From CBDHCC01 sp965219235 (GTDB lineage Bacteria > Pseudomonadota > Alphaproteobacteria > Sphingomonadales > Sphingomonadaceae), in the NCBI GenBank assembly GCA_965219235.1, contig OZ244721.1, positions 1,612,001 to 1,676,000 on the forward strand: DNA of 64,000 bases, read 5' to 3'. Under the pieces are notes generated by a model that was given only the letters and a program-made list of their open reading frames with translations, ran no database searches and was not told the origin of the DNA. Positions 9,058 to 17,216 of this stretch are shown piece after piece. The translations under genes and the position numbers were made by a program. The first letter of the stretch is position 1; each line of letters starts with the position of its first letter.

Positions 9058-10230
9058 ATGAGCCGGCTGCTCCTCATCGTCGGCGGGGGGATCGCCGCCT
9101 ACAAGGCGTGCGAGCTGATCCGTCTCGCGCGCCGCGCCGGACACACGGTGGAATGCGTGCTCACCGAAGGCGGCGCGCGCTTCGTGACCGCGCTGACGCT
9201 GGAGGCGCTGTCCGAACAGCCCGTCCACACCGACCTGTGGACGCTCGACGAGGCGACGATGGGCCACATCCAGCTGTCGCGCCGCGCCGACCTGATCGTC
9301 GTCGCCCCCGCCTCGGCCAACCGCCTGGCGAAGGCGGCGGCGGGGCTCTCCGACGACCTCGCCTCCACCCTGCTGCTCGCCACCGACGCGCCCGTGCTGA
9401 TGGTGCCCGCGATGAACGTGCGGATGTGGGAGCACGCCGCCACCCACGCGAACGTCGCCACGCTGCGCTCTCGCGGCGTCGCGGTCATGGAGCCCGACGT
9501 GGGCGACATGGCGTGCGGCGAGCACGGGGCCGGCCGCCTGCCCGAGCCGCCGGCGATCCTGGCGGAGATCGATCGCCGCCTCGCGCTCCGCGACGGTCCG
9601 CTCGCCGGCAGGCACGTCCTCGTCACCGCCGGACCCACGCGCGAGCCGATCGATCCGGTCCGCTATCTCGCCAACCGTTCGAGCGGGCGGCAGGGCTTCG
9701 CGATCGCCGCCGCCGCCGCGCGGGCCGGAGCGCGGGTCACGCTGGTCGCCGGGCCGGTCGCCCTTTCCACGCCGCCGGATGTCGAGCGCGTCGACGTGGA
9801 GACCGCACAGGAGATGGCCGACGCGGTCGCCGCCGCGCTGCCCGCCGACGCCGCCGTGCTGACCGCCGCCGTCGCCGACTGGCGCGCCGAGCCCCGGGCG
9901 GCCAAGATCAAGAAGGGCGCGGACGGTCCGCCCGCGCTGTCGCTCACGGAGAACCCCGACATCCTCGCCACCCTCGCCCGCTCGCCCGACCGCCCGCGCC
10001 TGCTGGTGGGCTTCGCGGCGGAGACGCACGAGGTGCTCCCCCATGCCCGCGCCAAGCGGGAGCGGAAGGGCTGCGACTGGATCGTCGCCAACGACGTGTC
10101 GGGCGATGTGATGGGCGGCGGGAACAACACCGTCCACCTCATCACCGCCGACGCCGAGGAGCACTGGCCCACGATGGGCAAGGAGGCGGTCGCCCGTCGG
10201 CTGGTGGAGCGGATCGCCGATGCCCTCTGA
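9058..10230 (+). CDS. coaBC: Bifunctional phosphopantothenoylcysteine decarboxylase/phosphopantothenate-cysteine ligase
   Basis: This enzyme performs two consecutive steps of coenzyme A synthesis. The N-terminal flavodoxin-like CoaC half starts with LLIVGGGIAAYKACEL and contains PAMNVRMWEH and CGEHGAGRLPEP. The CoaB half starts near residue 182 with TAGPTREPIDPVRYLANR and contains the lysine-rich AKIKKG. ATG 9058 was preferred over an in-frame upstream start at 9025 because family similarity begins at it and GAAGG lies 7 bases before it. The gene overlaps dut by 11 bp. Confidence 0.95.
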   Translation: MSRLLLIVGGGIAAYKACELIRLARRAGHTVECVLTEGGARFVTALTLEALSEQPVHTDLWTLDEATMGHIQLSRRADLIVVAPASANRLAKAAAGLSDDLASTLLLATDAPVLMVPAMNVRMWEHAATHANVATLRSRGVAVMEPDVGDMACGEHGAGRLPEPPAILAEIDRRLALRDGPLAGRHVLVTAGPTREPIDPVRYLANRSSGRQGFAIAAAAARAGARVTLVAGPVALSTPPDVERVDVETAQEMADAVAAALPADAAVLTAAVADWRAEPRAAKIKKGADGPPALSLTENPDILATLARSPDRPRLLVGFAAETHEVLPHARAKRERKGCDWIVANDVSGDVMGGGNNTVHLITADAEEHWPTMGKEAVARRLVERIADAL

Positions 10231-10669
10231 CCCCGTCGCCGTCGCGGTGAAGCGCCTGCCCAATGGCGGCGGCCTGCCGCTGCCCGCCTACGCCACCGAC
10301 GGCGCGGCCGGCATGGACGTGGCCGCCGCCGAGAGCCTGACATTGCGCCCCGGCCGCGCCGCCGCCGTCGCCACCGGGCTGGCGCTCGCCATCCCGGAAG
10401 GCTGGGAGGTGCAGGTGCGTCCCCGCTCCGGCCTGGCGCTCAACCACGGGCTGACCGTTCCCAACGCGCCCGGCACGATCGACAGCGACTATCGCGGCGA
10501 GCTGAAGGTGATCCTGAGGAACGAGGGCGCGGACGACTTCGTCTTGAAGCGCGGGGAGCGGATCGCGCAGCTGGTGCTCGCCCCCGTGCACCGGGTGGCG
10601 TGGGAGGAGGTCGACATCCTGCCCGACAGCGGGCGTGGAGCGGGCGGCTTCGGATCGACGGGACGGTGA
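10220..10669 (+). CDS. dut: dUTP diphosphatase
   Basis: This trimeric dUTPase hydrolyses dUTP to dUMP, keeping uracil out of DNA and supplying dTMP synthesis. The 149-residue protein shows the family motifs: AGMDVAA, PRSGLALNHG, NAPGTIDSDYRGE with the catalytic Asp, GERIAQLVL and the flexible C-terminal GRGAGGFGSTG. It overlaps the end of coaBC by 11 bp, which suggests translational coupling in the CoA/quinone cluster. Confidence 0.96.
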   Translation: MPSDPVAVAVKRLPNGGGLPLPAYATDGAAGMDVAAAESLTLRPGRAAAVATGLALAIPEGWEVQVRPRSGLALNHGLTVPNAPGTIDSDYRGELKVILRNEGADDFVLKRGERIAQLVLAPVHRVAWEEVDILPDSGRGAGGFGSTGR

Positions 10670-10687
10670 ACTCTGACCCGCACTCAG

Positions 10688-10829
10688 TCTCTCCCCTCCC
10701 TGCAAGGGAGGGGATAAAGGGGTGGGTGCCGCCGTCAGGCGGCTCGCTCCGCAAGGAGCGACGAAGCGGGCGTCGAGCCCGCTCCGCCGCGACCCACCCC
10801 CAGCCCCTCCCTTGCAAGGAGGGGAGAGC
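10688..10829. repeat. Inverted repeat element, family B (long form)
   Basis: The ends are mirrored: CTCTCCCCTCCCTGCAAGGG at the left and a matching CCCCTCCCTTGCAAGGAGGG at the right, each a small hairpin. GGGTGGGTGC and GACCCACCCCCAG lie just inside, and about 55 bp lie between them. Related copies occur at 32657 and 59102. It lies between dut and a ThiF-like gene and ends 21 bp before that gene's likely start. Confidence 0.75.
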
Positions 10830-10850
10830 GGCAGCGCCTCTCCCAACCCC

Positions 10851-11621
10851 GTGACCCTCCCCCCCCGCACGCTCTCCGACGCGGAGCTGGACCGCTACGC
10901 CCGGCAGATGATCCTGCCCGCCTTGGGCGCCACCGGCCAGGTCCGCCTCGCCCACGCCCGCGTCGTGGTGCTGGGCGCGGGCGGGATCGGCTGTCCCGTG
11001 CTGCGCTCGCTCGCCGCCGCCGGCGTGGGCGCGATCCGGGTGGTGGACGACGACGCGGTCGAGCTCTCCAACCTGCCCCGCCAGACGCTCTACGCCGAGG
11101 CCGACCTCGGCCGGCCCAAGGCCGACGCCGCCGCCGACGCGGTCCGCCGCCTCAACCGTCACGTCGCCGTGTCCGGCCGCGCGGAGCGGATCACGGCGGA
11201 GAGCGTCGCCGCGCTGACCGACGGCGCGGACCTGGTGGTGGACGGCACCGACACTTTCGCCACCCGCCTGGTGGTCGGCGATCACCTGGTCCGCGCCCGC
11301 ATCCCCCTGCTGTCCGCCGCGGTCGGCCGGTTCGGCGGCCAGGTGGGCGCCTTCCGGGGGTGGGACGACGGCCCGTGCTATCGCTGTTTCGTCGGCGACG
11401 CGCACGACGCCGACGATTGCGACAGCTGCGCCGAGGTCGGCGTGTTCGGCCCGTTCGTCGGGTGGGTCGCGGAGCTCGCCGCGCTCCAGGCCGCGCGCCT
11501 GCTGGGCGGGGTGGGCGAGGCGCGCTGGGGTGAGCTCGTCGTGGTCGACGGTCTGCGGCCCGCGCTGCGCGCCATCCGCATCGCCAAGGACCCCGCCTGC
11601 CGGACCTGCGGTGGCGGCTGA
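10851..11621 (+). CDS. ThiF/MoeB/HesA family adenylyltransferase
   Basis: E1-like enzymes of this family adenylate the C-terminus of a small sulfur carrier (MoaD or ThiS) for molybdopterin or thiamine synthesis. The 256-residue protein has an N-terminal RYARQMILPALG and a nucleotide-binding VLGAGGIGCPVLRSLAAAG. The acidic loop is DDDAVELSNLPRQ. Zinc-binding cysteine pairs are CYRC and, at the C-terminus, CRTC. There is no ATG near the domain start, so the GTG at 10851, just after a repeat element, was chosen. MoeB and ThiF cannot be told apart here. Confidence 0.85.
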   Translation: MTLPPRTLSDAELDRYARQMILPALGATGQVRLAHARVVVLGAGGIGCPVLRSLAAAGVGAIRVVDDDAVELSNLPRQTLYAEADLGRPKADAAADAVRRLNRHVAVSGRAERITAESVAALTDGADLVVDGTDTFATRLVVGDHLVRARIPLLSAAVGRFGGQVGAFRGWDDGPCYRCFVGDAHDADDCDSCAEVGVFGPFVGWVAELAALQAARLLGGVGEARWGELVVVDGLRPALRAIRIAKDPACRTCGGG

Positions 11622-11963
11622 CCGGACGACGGCTCCGATCGCCCCGCGTCGACCTCCCCGGCAAAATTTTTTTGCGGCTTGACGGCGTCGAAAAGCACGG
11701 ACGGCCCGCGCGTCGCGCCTCCGGCCCGGCTCGCCTCCCCCCGTTCCCGCCTTGCGTCCCGGCGGCCTTGCACCCTACCCATTGGGGGTGACGCACGCCG
11801 AGCCCCCACAGCTGGTGGCAGGAGCGTGTCATGAGAGTGTGAGGACCGGCGCAGACCAGCTCCGCAGTGAGACCTGGGACCGCGTCCGATCTGCTATGAT
11901 CGCCGGCCGCCCCGAGTCGAACGGATCGGGAACGCAAGGTTGGGACCAGGAGGGGGAGGCACG
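11622..11963. other. Intergenic region upstream of nrdA
   Basis: This 342-bp gap should hold the nrdA promoter. An AT-rich self-complementary GCAAAATTTTTTTGC lies at 11661-11675. A TATGAT hexamer at 11895-11900 could be a -10 element but has no good -35 partner. A short hairpin (GGGGG...CCCCC) lies near 11787-11810. No NrdR-box pair (an ATAT-centred palindrome) and no convincing riboswitch were recognised. Confidence 0.4.
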
Positions 11964-13865
11964 ATGGAGTTGAGCGACATGGACGGCACGACGGCGGAGA
12001 CGCGCACGGCGCCCCTCACGGACGCGCCCACGCCCACCGGCGCGTCGCGGACGATCGGCAAGACCGAACGCGCCGAGCCCTACCCGCTCGACGTCGATCA
12101 TGGCCGCGACGCGCTCCTCACCGACTTCGGCAAGGAGACGCTGCAGGACCGCTATCTGCTGCCCGGCGAGAGCTATCAGGACCTCTTCGTGCGCGTGGCG
12201 TCCGCCTATGCCGACGACGCCGAGCACGCCCAGCGGATGTACGACGCCATCAGCCGGCTGTGGTTCATGCCGGCCACCCCGGTGCTGTCCAACGGCGGCA
12301 CCGGGCGCGGCCTGCCGATCTCCTGCTACCTCAACTCGGTCAGCGACAGCCTGGAGGGCATCGTCGACACCTGGAACGAGAACGTCTGGCTGGCGTCGAA
12401 GGGCGGCGGCATCGGCACCTATTGGGGCCATGTGCGCGGCATCGGCGAGCCCGTCGGCCTGAACGGCAAGACCAGCGGCATCATCCCCTTCGTGCGCGTC
12501 ATGGACTCGCTGACGCTCGCCATCAGCCAGGGGTCGCTGCGCCGGGGCTCGGCCGCCGTCTATCTCGACATCAACCACCCGGAGATCGAGGAATTCCTGG
12601 AGATCCGGAAGGCGTCGGGCGACTTCAACCGCAAGGCCCTGAACCTGCACCACGGCGTCTTGATCACCGACGCCTTCATGGAGGCGGTGAAGGCGGGCGA
12701 GGAGTGGCACCTGCGCTCCCCCAAGGACGAGTCGGTGCGCGCCACCGTCGATGCGCGCTCGCTGTTCCAGAAGCTGGTCGAGACGCGGCTGGCGACGGGC
12801 GAGCCCTACATCATCTTCATCGACCAGGTGAACCGCTCCATGCCACGCCACCAGCGGGAACTGGGGCTGAAGGTGACGACGTCGAACCTGTGCTCCGAGA
12901 TCACGCTCCCGACCGGCCCGGACCATCACGGCGTAGAGCGCACGGCGGTGTGCTGCCTGTCGTCGCTGAATCTCGAGACCTGGGACCAGTGGCACGACGA
13001 TCCGCGCTTCATCGAGGACGTGATGCGCTTCCTCGACAACGTGCTGACCGACTATATCGATCGCGCCCCGCCGGAGATGGCGCGGGCGAAGTACGCGGCC
13101 AACGCCGAGCGGTCGGTGGGGCTCGGCGTCATGGGCTACCACTCCTTCCTCCAGGCCCGGAATGTGCCGTTCGAGAGCGCGGTGGCGAAGTCGTGGAACC
13201 TGAAGATGTTCAAGCACATCCAGGCCAAGGCGAGCGAGGCGTCGATGATGCTGGCGCACGAGCGCGGGCCGTGCCCCGACGCGGCCGACGCGGGCGCGAT
13301 GGAGCGCTTCTCGTCGAAGATGGCGATCGCGCCGACCGCGTCGATCTCGATCATCTGCGGCGGCACGTCGGCCTGCATCGAGCCGATCCCGGCCAACATC
13401 TACACCCACAAGACCTTGTCGGGCAGCTTCGTCGTGAAGAACCCGCATCTCGAACGCGTGCTGGTCGCGCACGCCAAGAACTCGGACGCGGTGTGGACCT
13501 CGATCCTGGAACGCGGCGGGTCGGTCGCGCACCTCGACTTCCTGAGCGCGGAGGAGAAGGCGACCTTCAAGACCAGCTTCGAGATCGACCAGCGCTGGCT
13601 GCTGGAACTCGCCGCCGACCGCACGCCCTATATCGACCAGGCGCAGTCGCTGAACCTGTTCATCCCGGCGGACGTCGAGAAGTGGGACCTGCTCATGCTC
13701 CACGTCCGCGCCTGGGAACTGGGCTGCAAGTCGCTCTATTATCTGCGCTCCAAGTCCATCCAGCGCGCGGGCTTCGCCGGCGGGGTGGAGGCGGACAACA
13801 CGCCCGAACTGAAGCAGATCGAGCTGCCGACGACGGATTATGACGAATGCCTGGCGTGTCAGTGA
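11964..13865 (+). CDS. nrdA: Ribonucleoside-diphosphate reductase, alpha subunit (class I)
   Basis: The catalytic subunit converts ribonucleotides to deoxyribonucleotides together with NrdB. The 633-residue protein lacks an obvious full-length N-terminal ATP cone and starts close to the 10-stranded barrel. Conserved parts are PATPVLSNGG, an ISCYLN active-site cysteine, NLCSEI, CCLSSLNLE and a C-terminal CxxC pair (ECLAC) for re-reduction. ATG 11964 has AGGAGG 10 bases upstream. nrdB lies about 1.1 kb downstream, beyond an unusual repeat-rich insert. Confidence 0.95.
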   Translation: MELSDMDGTTAETRTAPLTDAPTPTGASRTIGKTERAEPYPLDVDHGRDALLTDFGKETLQDRYLLPGESYQDLFVRVASAYADDAEHAQRMYDAISRLWFMPATPVLSNGGTGRGLPISCYLNSVSDSLEGIVDTWNENVWLASKGGGIGTYWGHVRGIGEPVGLNGKTSGIIPFVRVMDSLTLAISQGSLRRGSAAVYLDINHPEIEEFLEIRKASGDFNRKALNLHHGVLITDAFMEAVKAGEEWHLRSPKDESVRATVDARSLFQKLVETRLATGEPYIIFIDQVNRSMPRHQRELGLKVTTSNLCSEITLPTGPDHHGVERTAVCCLSSLNLETWDQWHDDPRFIEDVMRFLDNVLTDYIDRAPPEMARAKYAANAERSVGLGVMGYHSFLQARNVPFESAVAKSWNLKMFKHIQAKASEASMMLAHERGPCPDAADAGAMERFSSKMAIAPTASISIICGGTSACIEPIPANIYTHKTLSGSFVVKNPHLERVLVAHAKNSDAVWTSILERGGSVAHLDFLSAEEKATFKTSFEIDQRWLLELAADRTPYIDQAQSLNLFIPADVEKWDLLMLHVRAWELGCKSLYYLRSKSIQRAGFAGGVEADNTPELKQIELPTTDYDECLACQ

Positions 13866-13880
13866 AGTGAGCTGAGCGCC

Positions 13881-13997
13881 CGTCACCCCGACCCTCTCCC
13901 GAGGGGAGAGGGGGCGCTGCGGGTCGGACGGTGCCAAGCCCCTCTCCCCTCGGGAGAGGGAGGGAGCGGCGGAGCCGCGGAAGGGTGAGGATGACGG
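13881..13997. repeat. Palindromic repeat, family A, copy 1
   Basis: The sequence between CGTCACCCCGACCCTCTCCC and the closing AGGGTGAGGATGACG folds on itself. It contains two hairpins of the GAGGGGAGAGGG type and the GC-rich hairpin GCGGCGGAGCCGC. It starts 15 bp after nrdA and ends 3 bp before the DUF559 start codon. Copies 2 and 3 lie at 14344 and 14783. Confidence 0.8.
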
Positions 13998-14000
13998 GCG

Positions 14001-14390
14001 GTGCGGTTGTACGAACATCAGACCAGCGGCACCGTGGACCGCGCCCGATTGCTCCGACGCGACGCCACCGATGCCGAGAAGCGGCTCTGGCGTGGGCTGC
14101 GCGAGGCGATGCCTGACGCGAAATGGCGCAGGCAGGTGCCGGTCGGGCCGTACTTCGCGGATTTCCTGAGCGTGCGCGCGAAGCTGGTCGTCGAGGTGGA
14201 TGGCGGGCAGCATGCCGACGCGGCTCAATACGACCAGCGGCGCACCCGCTTTATCGAGGCACAGGGCTATCGCGTCATCCGCGTCTGGAACACCGATGTC
14301 ATGGGCAACCTGCCGGGAGTCCTGGACCTCATCCGCCGAGAACTCCCTCTCCCCTTGGGAGAGGGCCGGGGTGAGGGTGACGCACCGTGA
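14001..14390 (+). CDS. DUF559 (Vsr-like) endonuclease-fold protein
   Basis: This 129-residue protein belongs to DUF559, a family with a restriction/Vsr-like nuclease fold and no settled function. Conserved parts are RAxLLRRDATDAEKRLW at the N-terminus, the likely active-site stretch FADFLS...LVVEVDGGQH, and RVIRVWNTDV. The start is GTG, directly after a repeat. The last residues (LPLPLGEGRGEG) are encoded by the next copy of the same repeat, so the gene is bracketed by and fused to the element. It stands between nrdA and nrdB but has no evident link to nucleotide reduction. Confidence 0.8.
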   Translation: MRLYEHQTSGTVDRARLLRRDATDAEKRLWRGLREAMPDAKWRRQVPVGPYFADFLSVRAKLVVEVDGGQHADAAQYDQRRTRFIEAQGYRVIRVWNTDVMGNLPGVLDLIRRELPLPLGEGRGEGDAP

Positions 14391-14458
14391 GCCCGGTCAC
14401 TGTCACCCTCACCCTTCCGCCGCTTCGCGGCTCCCTCCCTCTCCCACGGGGAGAGGGA
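14344..14458. repeat. Palindromic repeat, family A, copy 2
   Basis: Two mirrored halves (CCCTCTCCCCTTGGGAGAGG...GGGTGAGGGTGAC and GTCACCCTCACCC...CTCCCACGGGGAGAGGG) sit back to back. The element supplies the last codons of the DUF559 gene and ends 7 bp before the DUF2171 stop codon. Confidence 0.8.
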
Positions 14459-14464
14459 CTCAAG

Positions 14465-14725
14465 TCACTCCGCCTCCTCGAACAGGTCGACCGCGTTGGC
14501 GCCCGTGGCGCTCAGCCGCAGCTTGCCGTCCTCGACCGACGCGGCGAGGCCGAAGGGGAGGTAGTGGTGCGTCGCCCCCTGCTCGCCTTCCGTCTGCGGG
14601 CTGTCGTGCTTGGTCAGCTTGATGCGGTCCGTGCCGTCGTCGGCCAGGTGATCCACCGTGCCGACATGGACGCCGTCGGCCCCGATGATCTCCATATGCT
14701 CGGTGATGTCGCTCTTCTGAACCAT
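14465..14725 (-). CDS. DUF2171 family protein
   Basis: This 86-residue protein resembles DUF2171, short proteins that begin with an instruction-like VxxSDITEHMEIIGADG and a PRC-barrel-like HVGTVDHLADD. The function is unknown. It has a normal GC-rich composition. It is transcribed against nrdA and nrdB and is enclosed between two family A repeats, the same setting as DUF559 on its left. Confidence 0.75.
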   Translation of the reverse strand: MVQKSDITEHMEIIGADGVHVGTVDHLADDGTDRIKLTKHDSPQTEGEQGATHHYLPFGLAASVEDGKLRLSATGANAVDLFEEAE

Positions 14726-14782
14726 GTGCGGTCTCCCTGGGTTGAGAGTGGGGAACGCATGGACCGGACGTTGGTGGCATCG

Positions 14783-14892
14783 CCCCCTCTCCCTCTGGGA
14801 AAGGGTCGGGGTGAGGGTGACGCGCGTTGACCCTCGTCACCCTCACCCTTCCGCCGCTGCGCGGCTCCCTCCCTCTCCCAGGGGGAGAGGGG
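14783..14892. repeat. Palindromic repeat, family A, copy 3
   Basis: Same construction as copy 2: CCCTCTCCCTCTGGGAAAGG...GGGTGAGGGTGACG, then the mirrored GTCACCCTCACCC...CTCTCCCAGGGGGAGAGG. It ends 60 bp before nrdB. Confidence 0.8.
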
Positions 14893-14952
14893 CTTTGCTC
14901 ACTCGACTCCCTGGGCCGCCCGCCCCACATCCATCCTTGAAAGGACCGCCCC

Positions 14953-15990
14953 ATGTCCCTCACCGAAGCCCGCAAGCAGTACAAGCCGTTCGAATACCCC
15001 TGGGCGTTCGACTTCTGGAAGCGCCAGCAGCAGATCCACTGGATGCCCGAGGAGGTGCCGCTGGGCGAGGACTGCCGCGACTGGGCGCAGAAGCTCTCGC
15101 CGCACGAACGCAACCTCTTGACCCAGATCTTCCGTTTCTTCACCCAGGCCGATGTCGAGGTGCAGGACTGCTACCACGACAAATACGGGTCGGTGTTCAA
15201 GCCCACCGAGATCAAGATGATGCTGACCGCGTTCAGCAACATGGAGACGGTCCACATCGCCGCCTATTCGCACCTGCTCGACACGATCGGGATGCCGGAG
15301 AGCGAGTACGGCGCCTTCCTCGACTATGCCGAGATGAAGGACAAGCACGACTATCTGCAGCAGTTCGGCGTGGACAGTGACGAGGACATCGCCAAGACGC
15401 TGGCCATGTTCGGCGGCTTCACCGAGGGGCTGCAGCTGTTCGCGTCGTTCGCCATGCTGATGAACTTCCCGCGCTTCAACAAGATGAAGGGCATGGGCCA
15501 GATCGTCAGCTGGTCGGTGCGCGACGAGACCCTGCATTGCGAGGGCATCATCAAGCTGTTCCACGCCTTCTGCGCGGAACGCGGCTGCCTGACCAGGACG
15601 GTCAAGGACGACATCTCCGACGTCTGCCAGACCACCGTGCGGCTGGAGGACGCGTTCATCGACCTGGCGTTCGAGATGGGGCCGGTGCCCGGCATGACGC
15701 CCAAGGAGATCAAGCGCTACATCCGCTACATCGCCGACTGGCGCCTCTCGCAGCTCGGCCTGAAGCCGATCTACATGATCGAAGAGCACCCGCTCCCCTG
15801 GCTCTCGCCGTTGTTGAACGGGGTGGAGCACGCCAACTTCTTCGAGACCCGCGCGACGGAGTATTCCAAGGCCGCGACGAGGGGGAATTGGAACGAGGTC
15901 TGGGACAGCTTCGACAAGCGCCAGGGCGCGGGGGTCGAGGTGGCGAACGAGGATGTGGGGGAAGAGGTTGGGTTGTTCGCGGCGGAGTGA
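14953..15990 (+). CDS. nrdB: Ribonucleoside-diphosphate reductase, beta subunit (class I)
   Basis: This is the radical-generating diiron subunit that partners NrdA. In the 345-residue protein, ETVHIAAYSHLL carries the iron ligands Glu and His and the radical Tyr in the same spacing as E. coli ETIHSRSYTH. SVRDETLH supplies the later ligands. This indicates a tyrosyl-radical (class Ia type) enzyme. GAAAGGA precedes the ATG. The stop is 7 bp before the start of an AT-rich PIN-domain gene. Confidence 0.95.
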   Translation: MSLTEARKQYKPFEYPWAFDFWKRQQQIHWMPEEVPLGEDCRDWAQKLSPHERNLLTQIFRFFTQADVEVQDCYHDKYGSVFKPTEIKMMLTAFSNMETVHIAAYSHLLDTIGMPESEYGAFLDYAEMKDKHDYLQQFGVDSDEDIAKTLAMFGGFTEGLQLFASFAMLMNFPRFNKMKGMGQIVSWSVRDETLHCEGIIKLFHAFCAERGCLTRTVKDDISDVCQTTVRLEDAFIDLAFEMGPVPGMTPKEIKRYIRYIADWRLSQLGLKPIYMIEEHPLPWLSPLLNGVEHANFFETRATEYSKAATRGNWNEVWDSFDKRQGAGVEVANEDVGEEVGLFAAE

Positions 15991-15997
15991 GGGGGGG

Positions 15998-16975
15998 GTG
16001 TTTCAGCTATTTATAGATACAAATGTCCTACTCAGATTGTACGCGTTTTCTGACGATGCTTTAATTGAGGTTGAAAAGCTATCTGAGTTAATACGATTGA
16101 AGAATATCAGGCTTCTTGTTACTGAGCAGGTTGTTGATGAGAGGGCAAGAAATCGAGATCAAGCATTTGCAGAATCTCTCAAGAGAATTGGAGAGATTAG
16201 CACGTCGGTACAAATCCCACGGTTTGCTGAGCATTTTCTAGAGGCTGGTGAGCTACGGTTGGCACTAGAAGCTGCAAAAGCTGCCAAGACAAAACTTCAG
16301 TCTGCGATCGCTAAAGAGTTGAAAGAAGACGGCTTAAAGGCCGACAAGGTCATACAAGCTATGTTTGATTCATCGCTTGTTCTAAAGCGTACTGAGCAGA
16401 TTATCGAACGAGGGAGGCTCAGACGAGAACTCAGCAACCCTCCCGGAAAGAAGGATAGTATCGGAGATCAAATAAATTGGGAAATAATGTTGGAGCATGT
16501 TCCTGAAGGAGAAGATTTACACATTATCTCGCGCGACGGAGATTTTGCGGGAGCTGTAAACGGTTCACCTAACTTCTTCTTACGTGGTGAATGGAATCAT
16601 AAAAAGAAGGCTAATTTATTTCTATATAATGGCCTTTCAGAATTCACTAAAACCCACTTCCCTGATATTAAAGTGCCTGCAGATGTCAAGCGTGCGTCTG
16701 CGGTAACGAAGCTGATGGAGGCTGGAAGCTTTCAATCTACACACTCTGCTATAAGCGAACTTGAAGACGTGTACAACGAGCTAACCTTTGAGGATGCTTT
16801 ACTTCTTTTAACAGCGGCTACAATTAACTTTCAAATCACTGCTATTCTCACAGATGATGATGTAAAGACATTCTATCAGAAGCTGTACTCCAAGTTTTGG
16901 GGAAAGACGAGTGCAAGTTTAGATGCTATGCTTGTTGAACTCGCGCCAGAGGTTTTCGACGTTGCTCCCTTTTGA
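15998..16975 (+). CDS. PIN-domain (DUF4935-like) putative RNase
   Basis: This is a 325-residue protein. The N-terminus LFIDTNVLLRLYAF and the later GDQINWEIML and IISRDGDF give the acidic residues of a PIN nuclease site. A helical C-terminal domain of about 130 residues follows. This long form is typical of DUF4935-like proteins rather than short VapC toxins. GTG 15998, after a G-rich stretch, was chosen because FIDTN is normally at the start; an ATG at 15953 would overlap nrdB. It is much AT-richer than its neighbours, so transfer is likely. No antitoxin-like partner is visible. Confidence 0.75.
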   Translation: MFQLFIDTNVLLRLYAFSDDALIEVEKLSELIRLKNIRLLVTEQVVDERARNRDQAFAESLKRIGEISTSVQIPRFAEHFLEAGELRLALEAAKAAKTKLQSAIAKELKEDGLKADKVIQAMFDSSLVLKRTEQIIERGRLRRELSNPPGKKDSIGDQINWEIMLEHVPEGEDLHIISRDGDFAGAVNGSPNFFLRGEWNHKKKANLFLYNGLSEFTKTHFPDIKVPADVKRASAVTKLMEAGSFQSTHSAISELEDVYNELTFEDALLLLTAATINFQITAILTDDDVKTFYQKLYSKFWGKTSASLDAMLVELAPEVFDVAPF

Positions 16976-17056
16976 GCTTTGAAATGGCAAGATTGAAAGC
17001 AGGTTTCGATGCAGTGAGCTACTTACCGTTTGGCGGCCTTTCCTCGATTGCCGCCC

Positions 17057-17094
17057 CCGCCGGAGCGAAACGCAAGATGGGCTGCTGTCCGCGG
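17057..17094 (+). repeat. 38-bp perfect direct repeat, left copy
   Basis: The sequence begins CCGCCGGAGCGAAACGC and ends GGGCTGCTGTCCGCGG. It is identical over 38 bases to 18466-18503 in the same orientation. The two copies bracket the decayed restriction-modification genes. Confidence 0.9.
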
Positions 17095-17216
17095 GGTTGG
17101 TGGTCATCCCGACACAACAAAACCACCACTCACCCACCTCCGCTCATGGTAGGGTGTAGCTGGCCTTGCGGCCCACTCCCCGTTGACCTCCCCGCGCCAG
17201 CCGCCAGGATCCCCTA

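Noticed and set aside
11622..11963. Cobalamin or NrdR-type control element before nrdA
   Set aside because: No B12-box-like conserved sequence and no ATAT-centred NrdR palindromes could be found by eye.
11829..14228. A 799-codon open frame antisense to nrdA
   Set aside because: It is a composition shadow. The sequence has no recognisable motif, and nrdA is unambiguous.
14344..14892. CRISPR-like array in the nrdA-nrdB gap
   Set aside because: The repeats are palindromic hairpins at irregular distance with genes between them. There are no regular spacers and no cas genes.
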